Positions 12,801-25,765 of a DNA stretch of 64,000 bases are shown one piece after another; positions within the stretch are counted from its first letter, which is position 1, and every line of letters starts with the position of its first letter. The stretch lies in contig JABYQQ010000035.1 in assembly GCA_022605405.1 (NCBI GenBank), positions 1 to 64,000 of the forward strand, given 5' to 3'. Origin of the DNA: Earliella scabrosa (taxonomy: Eukaryota > Basidiomycota > Agaricomycetes > Polyporales > Polyporaceae). Below the pieces are notes generated by a model. It was given only the letters and a program-made list of their open reading frames with translations, was not told the DNA's origin and searched no databases. The position numbers and the translations under genes are program-made.

Positions 12801-13312
12801 GGGTTCGTTTCTTTCTTGTATCTGCGTCGTCTGCTAATCCTGACGGAGCAACTAGATCCGAAGCCGACTCCGGGGAATCAGCTGCTGAACATGATTCTGT
12901 CCGCGAGTTGTTGGATGTAGAAGCGCAGACCGACGTACCAGAGTCAGATCGCATCGTTGACGTGGAGCAATATATGGTGATTGTGATCCGAGGGCGAAGG
13001 GTGCGTGTGCAGTTCGGATGGCGTTCTGGTGTCATTGATCTCACAATTGGCCTCAGTTGTTCTTTAGAATTCGGGTAATCTTGGAGACACAAAGGAGGGG
13101 CGTCGAGATTCCTTTAGTGGATGTGCAGTGGGATGTGACCGCGTCGGACGTGTTCATGGGGGCTATGCCAGTGATCTTGGCGCTCTGCGATAGACTGCGA
13201 GCGAGTTTGGCTAGGGAGCTAGGGAGGGCACTACGACACGAGTGAGTCTGTTGCCACGTACACGTGTTCACGCTGATGTTTGTCTTGTAGCACGTCGGAA
13301 TATGAGATGTGA
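12801..13312 (+). CDS. uncharacterised protein, N-terminus uncertain
   Basis: Three exons join in phase: 12801-13000, an intron at 13001-13056, 13057-13241, an intron at 13242-13290, then 13291-13312 ending in TGA. The reading is acidic at first (EADSGES, VPESDR) and then a compact domain (VIVIRGRR, LETQRRGVEIPL, ALCDRLRASLAREL). An alternative first exon starting at the ATG at 12671 would join at 12801. I do not recognise the family. The consistent phases and the gain in protein-like composition on splicing support a real gene. Confidence 0.5.
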
Positions 13313-13823
13313 CCGCGCAAAGGTGTTCATTTGGGAGTAACGGGATCGAGGAGGGAAGGAGCTTACCAACGGATTCCATCTCCGCCTGTTCTTCCATTAC
13401 CTTGTAGACATCTGACAAGTAACACCTGTAACGTGTGGAGGGGCGAGTAGTGGTTGTGGGTGCAAGGCTTTGCGGTCAGTGTGGCGCATCGTTCGGTATG
13501 TGCGCAGAGGTTCGGAGTCCAACCAGCAAACAAAGTGGTAGCGCGCATTTAGCGTGGACGACGTCACGTGAAGTGGATCATTCTCCCAGGGCTCAGAGTT
13601 CGTCCGCTTTCCCGCTTGTGCTGTATCCACACATACTCAGTAATCGCTCGTTGAACTGTACTTAAGTCCGACCGGCCAAATGCAACAGACATCTGCTCCA
13701 ACAACTGAGTCTCCCAGCAACACTGGTATCCTGGTAGTCTGAGTGAGTGAGTCATAGTCGTCGGTTCTCTTCTGGCTAACATTCTTTGCTGATAGTCATA
13801 TACGAAATCACGTCTATCTAATT
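13313..13823. other. unresolved, probable minus-strand coding segments
   Basis: On the minus strand, about 13740-13570 reads as a protein-like segment (LLEQMSVAFG, TEYVWIQHKRESGR). A second frame at 13630-13420 (NSEPWENDPLHV) and a small exon-like piece at 13410-13366 (DVYKVMEEQAEMESV followed by GTAAG) are also present. I could not link them with confident phases. Confidence 0.3.
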
Positions 13824-15086
13824 ATGCCCCTCATCCTAGAGTATGTCACTGCTGTCTTACATGTGTTCTTGAGCTGAATGCTATATAGCCTTCCATGCGA
13901 TATCGACGACGAGATAATGGCTCACCTCGACCTCCGATCGGCTCTGTCCTGGCGCGATACGTGTCGCGATACAGCAACCATTGCGGTCAGGGGCTTGCGT
14001 TCCACTCTCCGACGTTTGCTTCGTGCCGTGGTCCCTAGCCCCCGAGTCATATTGGACGCCCTACACGCCTATCGCGGGGTCATCGGCGGAGAGTTAGCGC
14101 TCGCCTTCGTTTTGCGAGACTTGCGATTTCCTCTCCGTCACGTTCAGATCTTCGTGTCCGCCGTGTGGTTCCCTCACATGGTTGAATTTCTCGAAGACTC
14201 GTTCCAGTCTCAAACCTCGTCCGTGGTGTACATCGCCGGGTTGGATCGAGGCTCGCGCAAGACGAGCGACTGCGTCGTCATGCACCTTACTCGCGGGACG
14301 TCCGTTGTCGTCTGGCGATCAACAACCACTAGCGCATTATCTCCCATTTCCACCGCGCCATGCAGCGCACTCATTAATTTCGTCACTCCCTTTTCATTCG
14401 GCTGCGCGTACCCCGATCTCACTCTCAGTCGCGAAGCTTTGATTGGGGACGATGCGTTAATAATCCCCCTCCCATTCGACAATATGTCCCTAGCCTCTCT
14501 GCATGACAATGGGGTGGAGATCGTGTGGTCGCCGAGCTCCCTGTCCCGACTCAGCGGTCGGTCTCATCCAACCGTGGGAGAAGATGTGCCAGCTGTCGAA
14601 ACGGATCCAGATTATGTCGGGTTTCTGAGCCTCTACGGGGGCACCACATTCCCTCTCCCTCGTTTCCATCCAGCCTGGGAGGTCCCACCTCGCAATCATA
14701 TCTTTCTTGACACCGACCTTTTGCCGCCAATGCCGTGTTTCAGTTCCGAAGGCATGTGTCCGCGAAGACTTCGTTTCTTCGGGGACACGCAATCCACCAC
14801 GGAGTTTATAGATCCCTTCTCTTCCGAGCGCGACCTGCTCGAGGATCGCTGTATGCCGCCATTCGGGAGCATCGTGACCTGGAGGCTGGCATCGACTTAC
14901 AGATGCGACGATCCACGAGGTTGCGAACAAGATACTGTCAGTACGCGCTTAATTAGCAAGAGAGGCTTGCGTCTACCTGGCATTCCCGGGATGCCTGTGT
15001 ACGCATGGCTCCGGCCGCTGGTTCACTGGAGTATGATTCGATACTCGCTAAATCTGGTAAGTGCCACAATAGATGCTGTGTTATAA
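13824..15086 (+). CDS. F-box-like / nucleotidyltransferase-fold-like protein, paralogue 2
   Basis: Exon 1 is 13824-13840 (MPLIL...), a 48-nt intron follows at 13841-13888, and exon 2 is 13889-15086, giving 404 aa. The intron splits the codon just before LPCDI, as in paralogue 1. The N-terminus is F-box-like (LPCDIDDEI, then LRSALSWRDTC). The middle block VIGGELAL then HVQIFV occupies the place of a nucleotidyltransferase metal strand but lacks the acidic residues. The family blocks FSFGCAYP, RFFGDTQ, FIDPF, PPFG and WRLAS are all present. It is longer than its paralogues because of an insert between the FGCAYP and RFFGD blocks and a longer tail. F-box proteins usually recruit substrates to SCF ubiquitin ligases; that role is inference here. 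Confidence 0.78.
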
Positions 15087-15877
15087 TGTCGTGTATTGAC
15101 TCGCGATGAGACAGACCAGCTGCGCATAGCAATACACGCCACACGAGGAACGTTGACAGCTCACCGTCGATCGTAGGGCCCTCGCACTACTCGACTTAGG
15201 AACACGTGTGTGAGTCGTGGCTACTGGCTCGGCGATCGTTGTCCTGCTGACGTTGGTGTGCTTTCGCCTTTTTCAGTTTCCTTCTCCTAGATCGCCATAG
15301 TGTTGCTGTGATCCATTCTTGTCGCTCTTGCATCTCTTCAGTCGCATCTCTTCTTTCTCGGGGTTACTAACCTCATCCCAAGCCTCCATGCTACGTTCAT
15401 TCGACACCCCAGGTCGAGCGGGATATCCGTCCCTATGACTCCCGTCACTTGTATTCATACTTGCACTCGAACGACTTCCGTATGCACTATTTACGCTCAT
15501 ATACACCCGCCACACATCAACGAAAACGGTCTTGGCAATACTGACATATACCTTGATCTGTCACGAGGTCCACTGGGATCTCAGGTTATCTCACCTGCCA
15601 CGTCTAGTCAACCGTCGCCAACGGCCCAAGACAAGACGAACCCGGTGCACGTACTGAATCAGACCAACGAACGAATCTGACTCAGGTTTCGTGCGTGCCC
15701 CTCCCCCTCGGCGTCCGCGTGGTGCTGCAAATTGGACTGACCGGATAATCAGGTTGAGGGTCCGAGCAAATGGGAAGTCTGGAGTATGCTTTACCCGCAT
15801 ATGAGAACGCGCTCTGTCACAATAGGTACTGTGTACTATGTTCAAGCGTCTGCGAGCGGAAAGGTTCGACTGTCTCT
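15087..15877. other. no gene recognised
   Basis: There are short frames on both strands and pyrimidine-rich stretches, but no motif, repeat unit or convincing splice chain. It probably contains the 3' region of the upstream gene and the promoter or 5' exons of the gene at 15878. Confidence 0.4.
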
Positions 15878-16264
15878 ATGGTTCGCGACGCGAAGTTTCG
15901 GAGGTCTCCTAGACTGATCAACTGTGACGTGCTTGTTCGCATTCAAGCGCTCGACCGAAATTGTTCGCTGGCTGATGCTCGCTTATTCGCGTGGTGCACT
16001 GTTGAGTGTTTGGCGTCCGCAGGCGGAGGCGGCCGAGCATCAACTGAGCACAGTGAAGACTCGGAATGGCGGGCATACAAAGCCCATGGCGCTATTGTGA
16101 CGGCAGAACTTTTGTCGGCGACGTCATTTGGGCTATCAACCCTGAAAGAAGCTCGACGGAGAACTGTCAGGTTCGTGGGCGTCCCAGGTCTAGAAGGGAC
16201 CCCCCGCGGGGGATTCACTGACACTCTAATATATGTGTCAGACTGGCGTCTGAGGTACCAGTGA
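15878..16264 (+). CDS. uncharacterised protein
   Basis: An open frame beginning at the ATG at 15878 (the frame is open from 15770) codes for about 128 aa. It reads as ordinary globular protein: DVLVRIQALDRNCSLADARL, a short GGGG linker, then VTAELLSATSFG and GGFTDTLIYVSDWRL. Near the end, CAGTGAGTT at 16259 could be a splice donor rather than the stop, so the gene may continue into the next open frame. Family unknown. Confidence 0.45.
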   Translation: MVRDAKFRRSPRLINCDVLVRIQALDRNCSLADARLFAWCTVECLASAGGGGRASTEHSEDSEWRAYKAHGAIVTAELLSATSFGLSTLKEARRRTVRFVGVPGLEGTPRGGFTDTLIYVSDWRLRYQ

Positions 16265-16320
16265 GTTAGGAACACCCCACCAACTCCCCGTCCCCACGTC
16301 CACGGCACTCACTGCTCGTC

Positions 16321-17221
16321 ATGTTCTCTGACTCTCACTCCGAGTTCTCGTCGATGTCAGGAAGTCGGCCGCCATCTGTCACCGAGACATCCGTCATCGT
16401 CCACCCCCCTTCCCTTACTTCCAGATGTCGCCTTATCCCAACCTACCCCGTACTATGTACGGGCTTTGTCTCGAACAGCGTCGAGGCATTCGACCTCCTA
16501 TCTGCACCATACGAGCCCCTGGATGTCGGACAGGCCATCCGCATAGTGATTTGCGGTGACCACGAGGACGCAGGGACGGTCCACCTGGTCATACTGGAGC
16601 AGTTGTATTCGGCGACGGTGAAGAGAGTCGAGTTCGCTTCGGGTCGTCGAGACGTTGGAGGGAGTACAGTCACGGATTCCTCCTCCACGCCAATCCTACT
16701 GTGCGCGGAGCGCGCATGGACCGCCGTCAGCTGGGTCCGCCTCGCCGACTTGCTGGCTCGCGACGTATTGCGGGTCGGTTTGTCGCTTGTCCCATCGCGC
16801 TGGTCCACCCATGACGAAGCGGATGAGGTACAGCCTCCCATTCCCGACCATTTCGTCTTTGGTCCCCTGACAAGCTCGATGCACACCTTCAATGGCTGCC
16901 GACGAGCCATCCCCGCCGCCACGGTTCAACACAACAGGACCGCGTCGCTCATTGGAGCAATCACCTACGTCACGGAGACAGTCATTTCTCCCACCGTCTC
17001 CCACCACGACTCTTCCATCCAGCCCCGCTCCCAATCGCGTCGCGCGACTCGGACGTCGCAGGGTTGCTATTGACTCAGACACCGTTCCGGTAGGACCGGT
17101 CCAACGGGTTGGCGCATTTGGTGACAGTCCGATGTGTCTATGTTGCCACACTGGGGTTGTGGTTTTGGTATGGATACTGTTCATCGTGATCGGTCTCGAA
17201 TTCGCATCCAGATGGCTTTAA
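16321..17221 (+). CDS. uncharacterised protein with C-terminal membrane segment
   Basis: The frame from the ATG at 16321 runs to about 16880 and is protein-like (VEAFDLLSAPYEPLDVG, IRIVICGDHEDAG, LLCAERAWTAVSWVRLADLL). From about 16892 the good frame changes to one that reads a proline/serine-rich stretch and then a clear hydrophobic helix (GVVVLVWILFIVIGLEF) just before the stop at 17221. The change of frame can be explained by an intron with a weak donor at 16863 and an acceptor at 16936, by a frameshift, or by two genes. A tail-anchored or single-pass membrane protein is likely. Family unknown. Confidence 0.45.
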
Positions 17222-18357
17222 TCTTCTTGACTCATGGACTTGTAGTTATGATCGTCCTCATACTAGTCGAGTGTACAACTAAATATTCCGACTGATTGTG
17301 TCCTTGTTAGTGACTGTACTCCGAGTCGTTTGTGCTTTGTTCGCTCTCAGGCTACTGTATAGCTGTATATATGTAGCGTTATACTTGTCACCTCTCCCGT
17401 CCAGTAATGTCGCCTCCGCTCCGGTGTATTGTGTCTACTGAGTCATTCTGCCATCAGCTTCTGACTCGGTTGACTCGATTCTCGGTTGACTGAGTTCTCG
17501 GGACCGCCTGTGGTAAGTGCTAATATTGCACTCTGGAGTTATAAGGAGTCAATGACTACATCAGAAGCCTTTGGAGCCCTTGAGTCTGGGCTCTTTTGGG
17601 ACATTTGAACTGTATTACTGACCACTACTGACTATTAGAAGTAAGAATAAAAAGTGCCAGTCACTAGGATCTTAATGGCATTTTTTGACAACTATATTGC
17701 AGAGTTTGAATGAGCTTGTTGGCTCTCAGTGTTCATGCATCAACACTTAAGATTATAGCTGACAATCCTGCAAAACTCCAGTCCAATGTGTTCACCCAGT
17801 GTTTGATAATTAGGTGCACTGCCAATTCTCATGGACATAATTGTCACTTAATGGCTTCTGACTTCTACAATGTTTACAATGTCTTTGAATGAACTTTTGA
17901 GGTCAGCAGAGATTATATAGCTATGGAGTCATCATTATATTTCTGAGTATCTTCCATTTGTATGAGCTTGACATAAGCTCTACATACTGAAGTCAACACT
18001 GATTCGATTTGTGAGACTTGAGCTGAATATGTCACTTATATCTGAGTTGTTAGTACAAACACCACAAGAGCATCGTATTTCATCCATTGAGCAGATGTCA
18101 GCTAAGTCAACTTGGATGCACTGAGAGATAGGCAACAACAACTAGATATTTGTATGATATTCAGTGCTGCTGAGCATGTTTCCAACAAATACCTTCTGAC
18201 CAAATACCTAGGATGCTTAATTCACAGATAGCATATATAAATGAGAAAAATGTAACACTGTGATAAGGAGACAAGATGCAAGTTGAGAGACATATGTGTA
18301 TCATGATTACAACAGATATTGAGACGACAAGATCAATTTCAAAAATATAGCAAAAAA
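17222..18357. other. AT-rich intergenic stretch
   Basis: Base composition shifts to AT-rich compared with the flanking genes. No open frame of interest, no tandem repeat and no transposon end was seen. It may hold the 3' region of the MYND-finger gene on the minus strand. Confidence 0.5.
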
Positions 18358-19276
18358 TTAGCGGCGTAAAGCAAAGTAGCTGCGAATGTGAACCAAGTCC
18401 TGCTCCGCAAAGTCAATATATCCAGTATGCGATACTCCCGCCAGCTTCAACACCAGAACTGCACCTGCCCATGGTCGGGCCTGTGAATCAGCAGTACGTG
18501 TGAGACTAATAATGGCGTTGTTAACTGGAGTTCCTGTGGCATATGGTTCAAGTGAAAAGAAAATGTGGTACGGCTGAGGAAGAAAATGCATACCCGCTCC
18601 AAATTGAAGAACAAAGGATGCGGAGGGAGACCCAAGAAGATTATGAACAATGGACGAAATGGGACGGGTGTTAGACGGGTTTGCACCCGGGGGCATTGGA
18701 ATCGAAATGAGCTTGGGATGTGCTGTATCTCTCAAAATTAGAATTAGCTCTGTGAGATAATATGTAAACTTACTATCCAATGGATGGGCATACATTACAA
18801 CGACCCGGGGGGCCAATCGCAGGTTCAAAGAGGCTGTACTGATCGTCTCTGGTGCTTCATTACCAACTGCAGTGCTTGCTGCGCTCGCCGGATTGTTCCG
18901 AAGATCTCTGATCATGGCAGACGCCTGTTCTATGTTGGACTGACGACATTGAAGACGATGGTTTGGCCAGTCCTATTGAGAAAATTTTGATGTCAGCCCA
19001 ATGCTACAACATTACCGAAATAATTCTTTTAAGACGAGCACTCACAGATGTGAAGTGGATTGGAGAGCAATAACCAACACCCATGTCGCATAGAGCACAA
19101 GTGAAGAAGGTGGGTTGTGAACAGACAGCACAAAGAGGACGATTGATAAGACGAAGTGCTGTAAGTGGATGAGGATAAAGTGGCGAGAGGTCTGTTGTCT
19201 CAGGCAGAGCAGCTGGCTCTTCCTGAGTTGGTGAAGCAGTAGGAGTGGGTGAGGATGATGTGGAAGACATGTCCAT
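18358..19276 (-). CDS. MYND-type zinc-finger protein
   Basis: Exon 1 is 19276-19046. A 73-nt intron at 19045-18973 is followed by the second coding part to 18358. Splicing completes a MYND finger: CAVC, then TCALC, YCSPIH, then DWPNHRLQC, giving the Cys/His spacing of the family, which binds proline-rich partners. A further 45-nt in-frame intron is likely at 18773-18729; with it the protein is 266 aa. The segment after the finger (RVVVMYAHPLD, PKLISIPMPPG) resembles the C-terminal region seen in many basidiomycete MYND proteins whose function is unknown. The start is the first ATG before MDMSSTSSS; an in-frame upstream extension exists but looks non-coding. Confidence 0.82.
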
Positions 19277-20161
19277 GGTGCTAGTGAAGCATGTTGTTGA
19301 GACGCAATTGCTGTTTATATATATCGTTTGTAGTTGGGTCACGTGTAACATTAAGCACCCTAAAAGAAGCATTCGGTTCGGATCATGCTAACGTAACAAA
19401 TTTGAACACAAATCTGTGTTCCGGTCCGAATCCGATGATCGTGCTCAAATTATGCTCTGTAGTTTTTAAGCGCAAAGATGACAGTGATCTGATGTCGAAT
19501 CATTGTATTCGTATTGCTGTGTCTAATATCTTCTTGATATCTGGCCCATGATGTTTCGATATTGAATCGCCAATCACAAATTATCTGGCTGCCCCGAATC
19601 TCCAGATATTGGAACTGATCCAGGGCTCATCTATATTATAAAAAGGCTCAGTCTCACTTGATGGCCCGTTTCACGAGCTCGGTTTTACGTTCCACCCCGG
19701 CGCTCCTGTGTCGACGACGAGAGATTAACGCGTTCATATATCCAGGGTGGTGAACACGAACGTACCTGTCTCGAGGTCTCTTGTACAGGGAGGTCTTCGT
19801 TATCCAGATTGACTCGGCGATCACGGCAATCACTTTTTAGACGCGCTCAGCCCCAGATGTCCAAGTTTCTGCTCATGCTGTTATATACGTCGAACACATA
19901 TGTCTCTCTGAATCACGGTGCAATGCACAGGAAGTATCTGATCATGCATTAGACAGAGTAACAAGCTGCGTGGCCATGCTATGTGGAGCCCGTAAGCGGT
20001 AAATTTATTTATCTAATCTCATGAGCGCCCGTGCCCATTGAACGTGTCAGCCAGCCGCCAACCTGCCACCAGCTGCTTCCCATATCGTTGTCCCTCAAAA
20101 CCTCCGGACGCTCATCACCCTGGTCAGCTCATTCATACGGATCGGATCTAGCCGTGCTTCT
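19277..20161. other. intergenic, 5' region of Helitron 2
   Basis: Contains the 97-bp repeat described separately and probably the 5' TC end of Helitron 2, which I cannot place. No gene is seen apart from frames that precede the Helitron start codon. Confidence 0.4.
19536..19632 (+). repeat. 97-bp dispersed direct repeat, copy 1
   Basis: The sequence matches 27701-27797 in the same orientation, with about three quarters of positions shared by eye (CTGGCCCATGA, ATTATCTGG, GCCCCGAAT, CCAGATAT and CAGGGCTCA are common). Each copy has GATATCTGG/CCAGATAT-like inverted ends internally, as in a small fold-back element. Confidence 0.65.
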
Positions 20162-23100
20162 ATGGTTCATACCCGTGCTGCGTAAGTACCTCTCCATTCT
20201 CGATTTACCTCGCTGAGCTTTTCTGATCTTCCGCAACTCCTCAAGCTCTAGAGAACGCCGTCTCCGCCATGCACTTCAAGACGAGCCTGATCGATACCAG
20301 GCTGCACACATTGAGCAGGAACAGGTCCGACAAAAAGATCACAAGTCCCGTGAAGACTCCGATGCGGCCAGGACTCGGATCCATCACCGGGCCGCTTCTC
20401 CGAGCCCTCCGAGTCCGTCCCGGACGTGCGCTCATAGCAACGACAAGGAGAATGAGCCACATGCTATCCCTCACGAGCTACGTCCCCACTCCTCCAAGAG
20501 AGCACCATTTCCTGAAGTTGGCAATAACACTCGACGGCCGGTAAGCCTACTGAGTTACCTGCTTGTAAGCGAATGTGGTTGTTCACAATGTCCTAGCGCG
20601 CCTCTCCACTTCCACGTCCGTGGCAGACTCAGGGTCTGACACGTCGCCAAATCAGTCAGCGCGAACGACGAGCCCGAGAGAGAACTCATCAAGAAGCCAG
20701 AAATGTGAGTTCTCTCACTCACCAACCCACTCACTGTCCCGTTCATGCCGCATATTGTCAGGCACAACCTGACCGTGACGTCGGCACCTCTAATGCTGTG
20801 TCGGCCTCTCAAGGCGGTATGTGGCATACCAGTCTTATCCTTTATTAAGCTGATTCCTTTTGACAGGTCCCGCAGCTGAGCAGTCAAGACGCACAGGCTC
20901 CGGTACGCGCATAATGACTCGTGGTCCGTTCCGTTCAATGACTGACTCACGTTCACCGTCACGCACTCCGCAGGTCGGCGTACTTATCTGGAGCACGCCG
21001 TGAGGACGCACTCGCTTGGGCATATGACGATTCCATGTGCATTGTGTGGTGCCCTCCACTGGCTTGATGAACGTCTCGCGCGGTCGTCTACCATTCATCC
21101 CCGGTTTTCGACATGCTGCGATCAAGGCCAGGTCCAGCTTGCGTCTATCCCGCCACCCCCACCGCTCCTCCTCCGCCTCTTGACGAGCCAAGACTCTGAC
21201 TCGGTCGAGTTCCGTCTTCACATCCGTCGTTACAATGCTGCTCTCTCCTTCATCTCACTTGGTACCAGGATCGATGAGAAGGTCAACAATGGCCGCGGTC
21301 CATACGTCTTCCGCATATGCGGCGAGTTGCATCACCTTGCAGGATCCTTGCTCCCCCCTGTGGGTGAAACACCGTCATATGCGCAGCTATACATCTACGA
21401 TCCGAGCGATGCACTATGTACGCGTTCCTCCTCCAATCCAGACTTGTCATTGGCGACTCTGCATGGTTTACAAGACATGCTCCTCACTCATCATCAGTAC
21501 ACGTTGATCTACAAGCACGCTTACGAGATTCTCTCGCAATCAAGCAGAGACGACATGGTTCTCTGTCTACGCTTTGATCCCTCTAGTGACCGCCGCCGCT
21601 ATAACTTGCCCACGTCGAACGAGATTGCCATAATCCTTCCTGGAACCGGGGAGGAGATGCAACATTCTCGCGATATCATACTGCGGAAACGGTCCGGATC
21701 TCTTGAGCGAATCAGCGAACTCCATCCTGCATATGCCTGTCTCCATTATGTCCTGTTCTTTCCATACGGCACTCATGGCTGGCATCCGAACATACCTCTC
21801 AACAAACCCTCATCGTCGCACTCCACACAAGCAGGCCATGAGCGAGAGGCCTACACTACTGTGTCCCAGACACGGTACTATGCGTACCAACTCCATCTTC
21901 GTGCTTCCGAGTTCTCATCATTACATTACGGCGGACGTCTCTTTCAGCAGTTCATTGTTGATGTTTGGGCGTCGGCGGAACAGAATCGTATCAACTATCT
22001 TAGAAGCAATCAGAAGAAGATTCGCGCTGAACTATACTCTGGACTACAGGATATCGCTGCGAGCGATGGCTATCACGGCGATGTCGACCTCAACCAGCTC
22101 GGCCAGCGCATCATCCTTCCCTCTACATTCCAAGGCGGCTCGCGCCATTGGCACGAGCAGTGCCAGGACGCTCTGGCAATATGCCGCGAGGAGAAATCCA
22201 TCGACTTCTTCATAACCTTCACCTGCAATGCAAACTGGGCAGAAATCAAGGCCGAGCTTCATCCAGGCCAGACACCGTCGGACCGTCCTGATCTCATCGC
22301 TCGTGTATTTCACATGAAGCAGAAGGCGATATTCCATGACATCATCGAGAATCGTGTTCTCGGAGCCGTCTCCGCATATGTATACTCGGACGAGTGGCAG
22401 AAGCGTGGATTGCCCCATGTGCATTCGCTCTTCATGATGAAGCCTGACGACAAGCTTCGCAATGCGGCAGACATTGACACTTGTATCCGCGCATACTGGC
22501 CAGATCCGGTCACTGAGCCCCGTCTCTTCGAACTGGTGATGAAGCACATGGTCCATGGTCCCTGTGGTGTTCTCGACACGAAGGCTCCGTGCATGGTGAA
22601 TGGCAAATGCTCAAAGCGGTTTCCACGTTCATTTCAGCCATACACGACCATGGACGACGATGGATACCCGCTATACTGCCGCCCTGATGATGGTCGCTCA
22701 TATGAGAAGAACGGAGTATTCATCGATAACCGGTGGATCATCCCATACAACCCCTACCTACTTGCTCGCTACGAGTGTCACATCAATGTGGAATGTGCGA
22801 CATCATTCGCCACCGTAAAATACATCAACAAGTACATCCACAAGGGGCATGATCGCACAACTCTCGAGGTTCAGAAGGACGAAATCAAGATGTACCTTGA
22901 TTCACGCTATGTCTGTGCACCCGAGGCTGCCTCTCGACTCTTCCACTTTGAGCTCCATGGACGGTCTCCCCCTGTTGTTCGTCTACAGGTATGTGATGTT
23001 TCAAGCCAGAAACAGTAGCAAGTATTTGTACTCATACTCGGACATGATTGCAGGTTCATCTTCCTGGCCAGAACATCGTTTCGTTCGATCCAGACTCGGA

Positions 23101-25312
23101 AACATTGCATGGAGTGGTGACACGGGCACAGAATGAACATACTACTCTGACTGCGTTCTTTGTTGCTAATTCTGCAACTGGAGAAGTCGGCGAGTTGGCC
23201 CGTGCTCACACCTATCCCGAATTCCCACATCATTTTGTCTGGGACCCTCACAAGCGATGGACCATCCGGAAACAAGGGAAGGCGGTTGGACGAATGTATC
23301 TTGTACCTCCTACAGCAGGAGAGCGGTTCTACTTGCGTATGCTACTGACTATTGTGAAAGGTGTGTGCTGTTTGCTACTAGACTCGGAGTTGAGAACGGC
23401 ACTTATAGTAGCTCTACTAGGGCCAACATGTTTCGAGGACATACGCACATTTCACGGCATTCGGTATCCCACCTTCCGGAGTGCCTGTATTGCACGGGGC
23501 CTGCTGGAGGATGATCACGAATGGCGACAGTGTCTTGCAGATGCATCCAGCATGCATACCGGCTCGCGGTTGCGCGATCTTTTCGCTATTATCCTTGTAC
23601 ACTGCAGTCCGACAGATCCCCTCGCTCTCTGGGAGGAGTTCCGTGATCACATCTGCGATGATCTTCCCTACTGGCTCCATCAAGCCTTTCATCTTCCCTA
23701 TCCCTCACATGATGACATTTACGACTACGGACTATTCCTTCTCTCGCATCTTCTCCGACAGTCTGGCCATCAACTGTCGGACTTCGGTCTCCCTGTGGTT
23801 GTACAAGACTGGTCAAGCAGAGGGGACTTGGCAAATCCACGCGTTCTGGAAGAGATGTCATATGACGTTGAACAGGAGCGCACACTTGGGTGGACTCAGC
23901 GTGGTACTCTGAACCGGGATCAGCTGTACGCGTTCGAGCAGATCACGCAGTCCACATATAACCACACCGGACGGCTCTTTTTTGTCAATGGATCAGGAGG
24001 CACCGGAAAGACGTATCTCTATGCGACAATATGTCACACCATCCGGGGCGGATCACATATTGTACTTTGCGTTGCATCCTCGGGCATCGCAGCACTTCTT
24101 CTACCTCATGGGCGGACAGCACACTCTATGTTCAAGATACCCGTTGAAGGACTCACTGAAGACTCATCCTGCACCATTTCGAAGGATAGCCAACTTGCCG
24201 GGTTGATTCGAGCCACCCGTCTTATCATCTGGGACGAGATCACAATGCAGCATCGTTATGGTCCTGAAGCAGTCGACCGAACATGTCGTGACATACGGGA
24301 CAATGAGCAACCATTCGGAGGGATCACAGTGGTTTTTGGAGGCGACTTCAAGCAAACACTACCAGTCATACCAAAGGGGTCACGCGAGGAGATTGTCGGT
24401 GCCACGCTCCAACGGTCATCACTCTGGAGCAACATTACAGTTCTACACCTCCATCAGAACATGCGGCTTGAATCCGATCCTTCTGCTGCTGCATATGCTG
24501 CCCTGCTTGATGACATTGGACATGGACGTCACATCTCCGACAATGGAGACGTTGCTCTCCCTTCCGAGATGAGGGTGGACTCCATCAACGCTCTTCTGAA
24601 CTTCGTCTACCCCCTTCCTGCCGGATCTACCCAGCCTCCTCCTCCACAGTACTTCCTAGACCGCACTATTTTGTGCGCAAGGAACTCTGACGTTGATGAT
24701 GTGAATGCACGAATGCTCGACCGATTGCCAGGTGCCGCACAGGTCTTCCACAGTGCTGACAGCGCTGAGGACTGCCGGCATGGCGGTCTGCCCGCAAGTG
24801 AACTCCCAGTTGAGTTCCTCAACAGCCTCAATGCTCCAGGGATGCCGCCGGGTCAGCTTCATCTCAAGATCGGTGCACCTCTCATTTTGCTTCGAAACCT
24901 TGCTCCAAGTCAAGGTTTATGCAATGGCACCAGAATGGTCTTGCTTCGGATGTCAAGCCGGGTCCTCGAAGTTCAGCTTCTTGGTGGTGATCACCACGGC
25001 GAGATTGCCCTCATTCCAAGGATTACTTTAACACCATCTAGCGGTAATGGCCATATTGCTTTCACTTTACGGCGTCGCCAGTTCCCTGTCCGTCTTGCTT
25101 TTGCACTCAGTATTAATAAGTCGCAGGGACAGTCAGTGAAGGTGGTCGGGCTGGACCTTCGCACACCAGTCTTTACTCATGGACAATTATATGTAGCACT
25201 TTCCCGCGCAACGCATGGGCAACGTGTACGTGTTCTGTTCCCGGACTCAAGCGACAGCCTTCATACTACGGTTACAAAAAACATAGTCTTTCCAGAAGTT
25301 CTCCTAGAGTAG
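20162..25312 (+). CDS. Helitron Rep/PIF1-type helicase, complete
   Basis: Seven exons join in phase: 20162-20181, 20252-20540, 20597-20704, 20762-20816, 20867-20902, 20974-22988, 23054-25312, giving 1593 aa with no stop or frameshift. The N-terminus is basic and charged (ERRLRHALQDEP, QRERRARER). RRTYLEHAV then leads into the CALCGALHW zinc-knuckle segment. The Rep domain shows FFITFTCNANW, the HUH motif HVH at residues 651-653, and the two tyrosines of YINKY at 786 and 790 next to IHKG. The helicase shows Walker A GSGGTGKT near 1154, IIWDEITM, GGDFKQ, NKSQGQS and the final VALSRATH. It acts in the nucleus to nick one strand, unwind it and move it by rolling circle. Confidence 0.93.
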
Positions 25313-25765
25313 CACATAAATTGAACAGAGTTCTTCGGTCTGTCCAGACATGACTATAGTCCCAGCATAACCAGCTACCAGCCGGGGACAGTGCATGTTG
25401 TTCCAGTTCATTCTATAAAGTTGCACGAGCGCAACTTCAAAACTGTGTGTTGGAGACAACACTGGCACTCACGGCTCATCTACCCATGCACTAGATGTAC
25501 TTACTTGCATTGGCAGACACGGGTCACGGTGTACATACCTCAGTCTTCAGCTTGCCCACCGGAGAGAGCAGTCATCCTAGGGGGCAGCATGTGGAAAAGC
25601 GGCGAAGCTGGATGGGTTTATATACTGATGAGACCGTGGGATGTCGTACTACGCGCGACGCGTCAACAAGAACGGTCACGTGAGCATCGTGTGGCGTGGT
25701 GTGCTGCAGTGCTGGCAGCACCTCTCACCGCACAAGTTCCCTTCATCAACCAGTCCTCATCATTC
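25313..25765. other. spacer between the two Helitron 2 genes
   Basis: An open frame crosses this stretch from 25391 but has no protein-like pattern before the ATG at 25766. A TTTATATACTG element at about 25617 is a plausible TATA box for the second gene. Confidence 0.45.
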
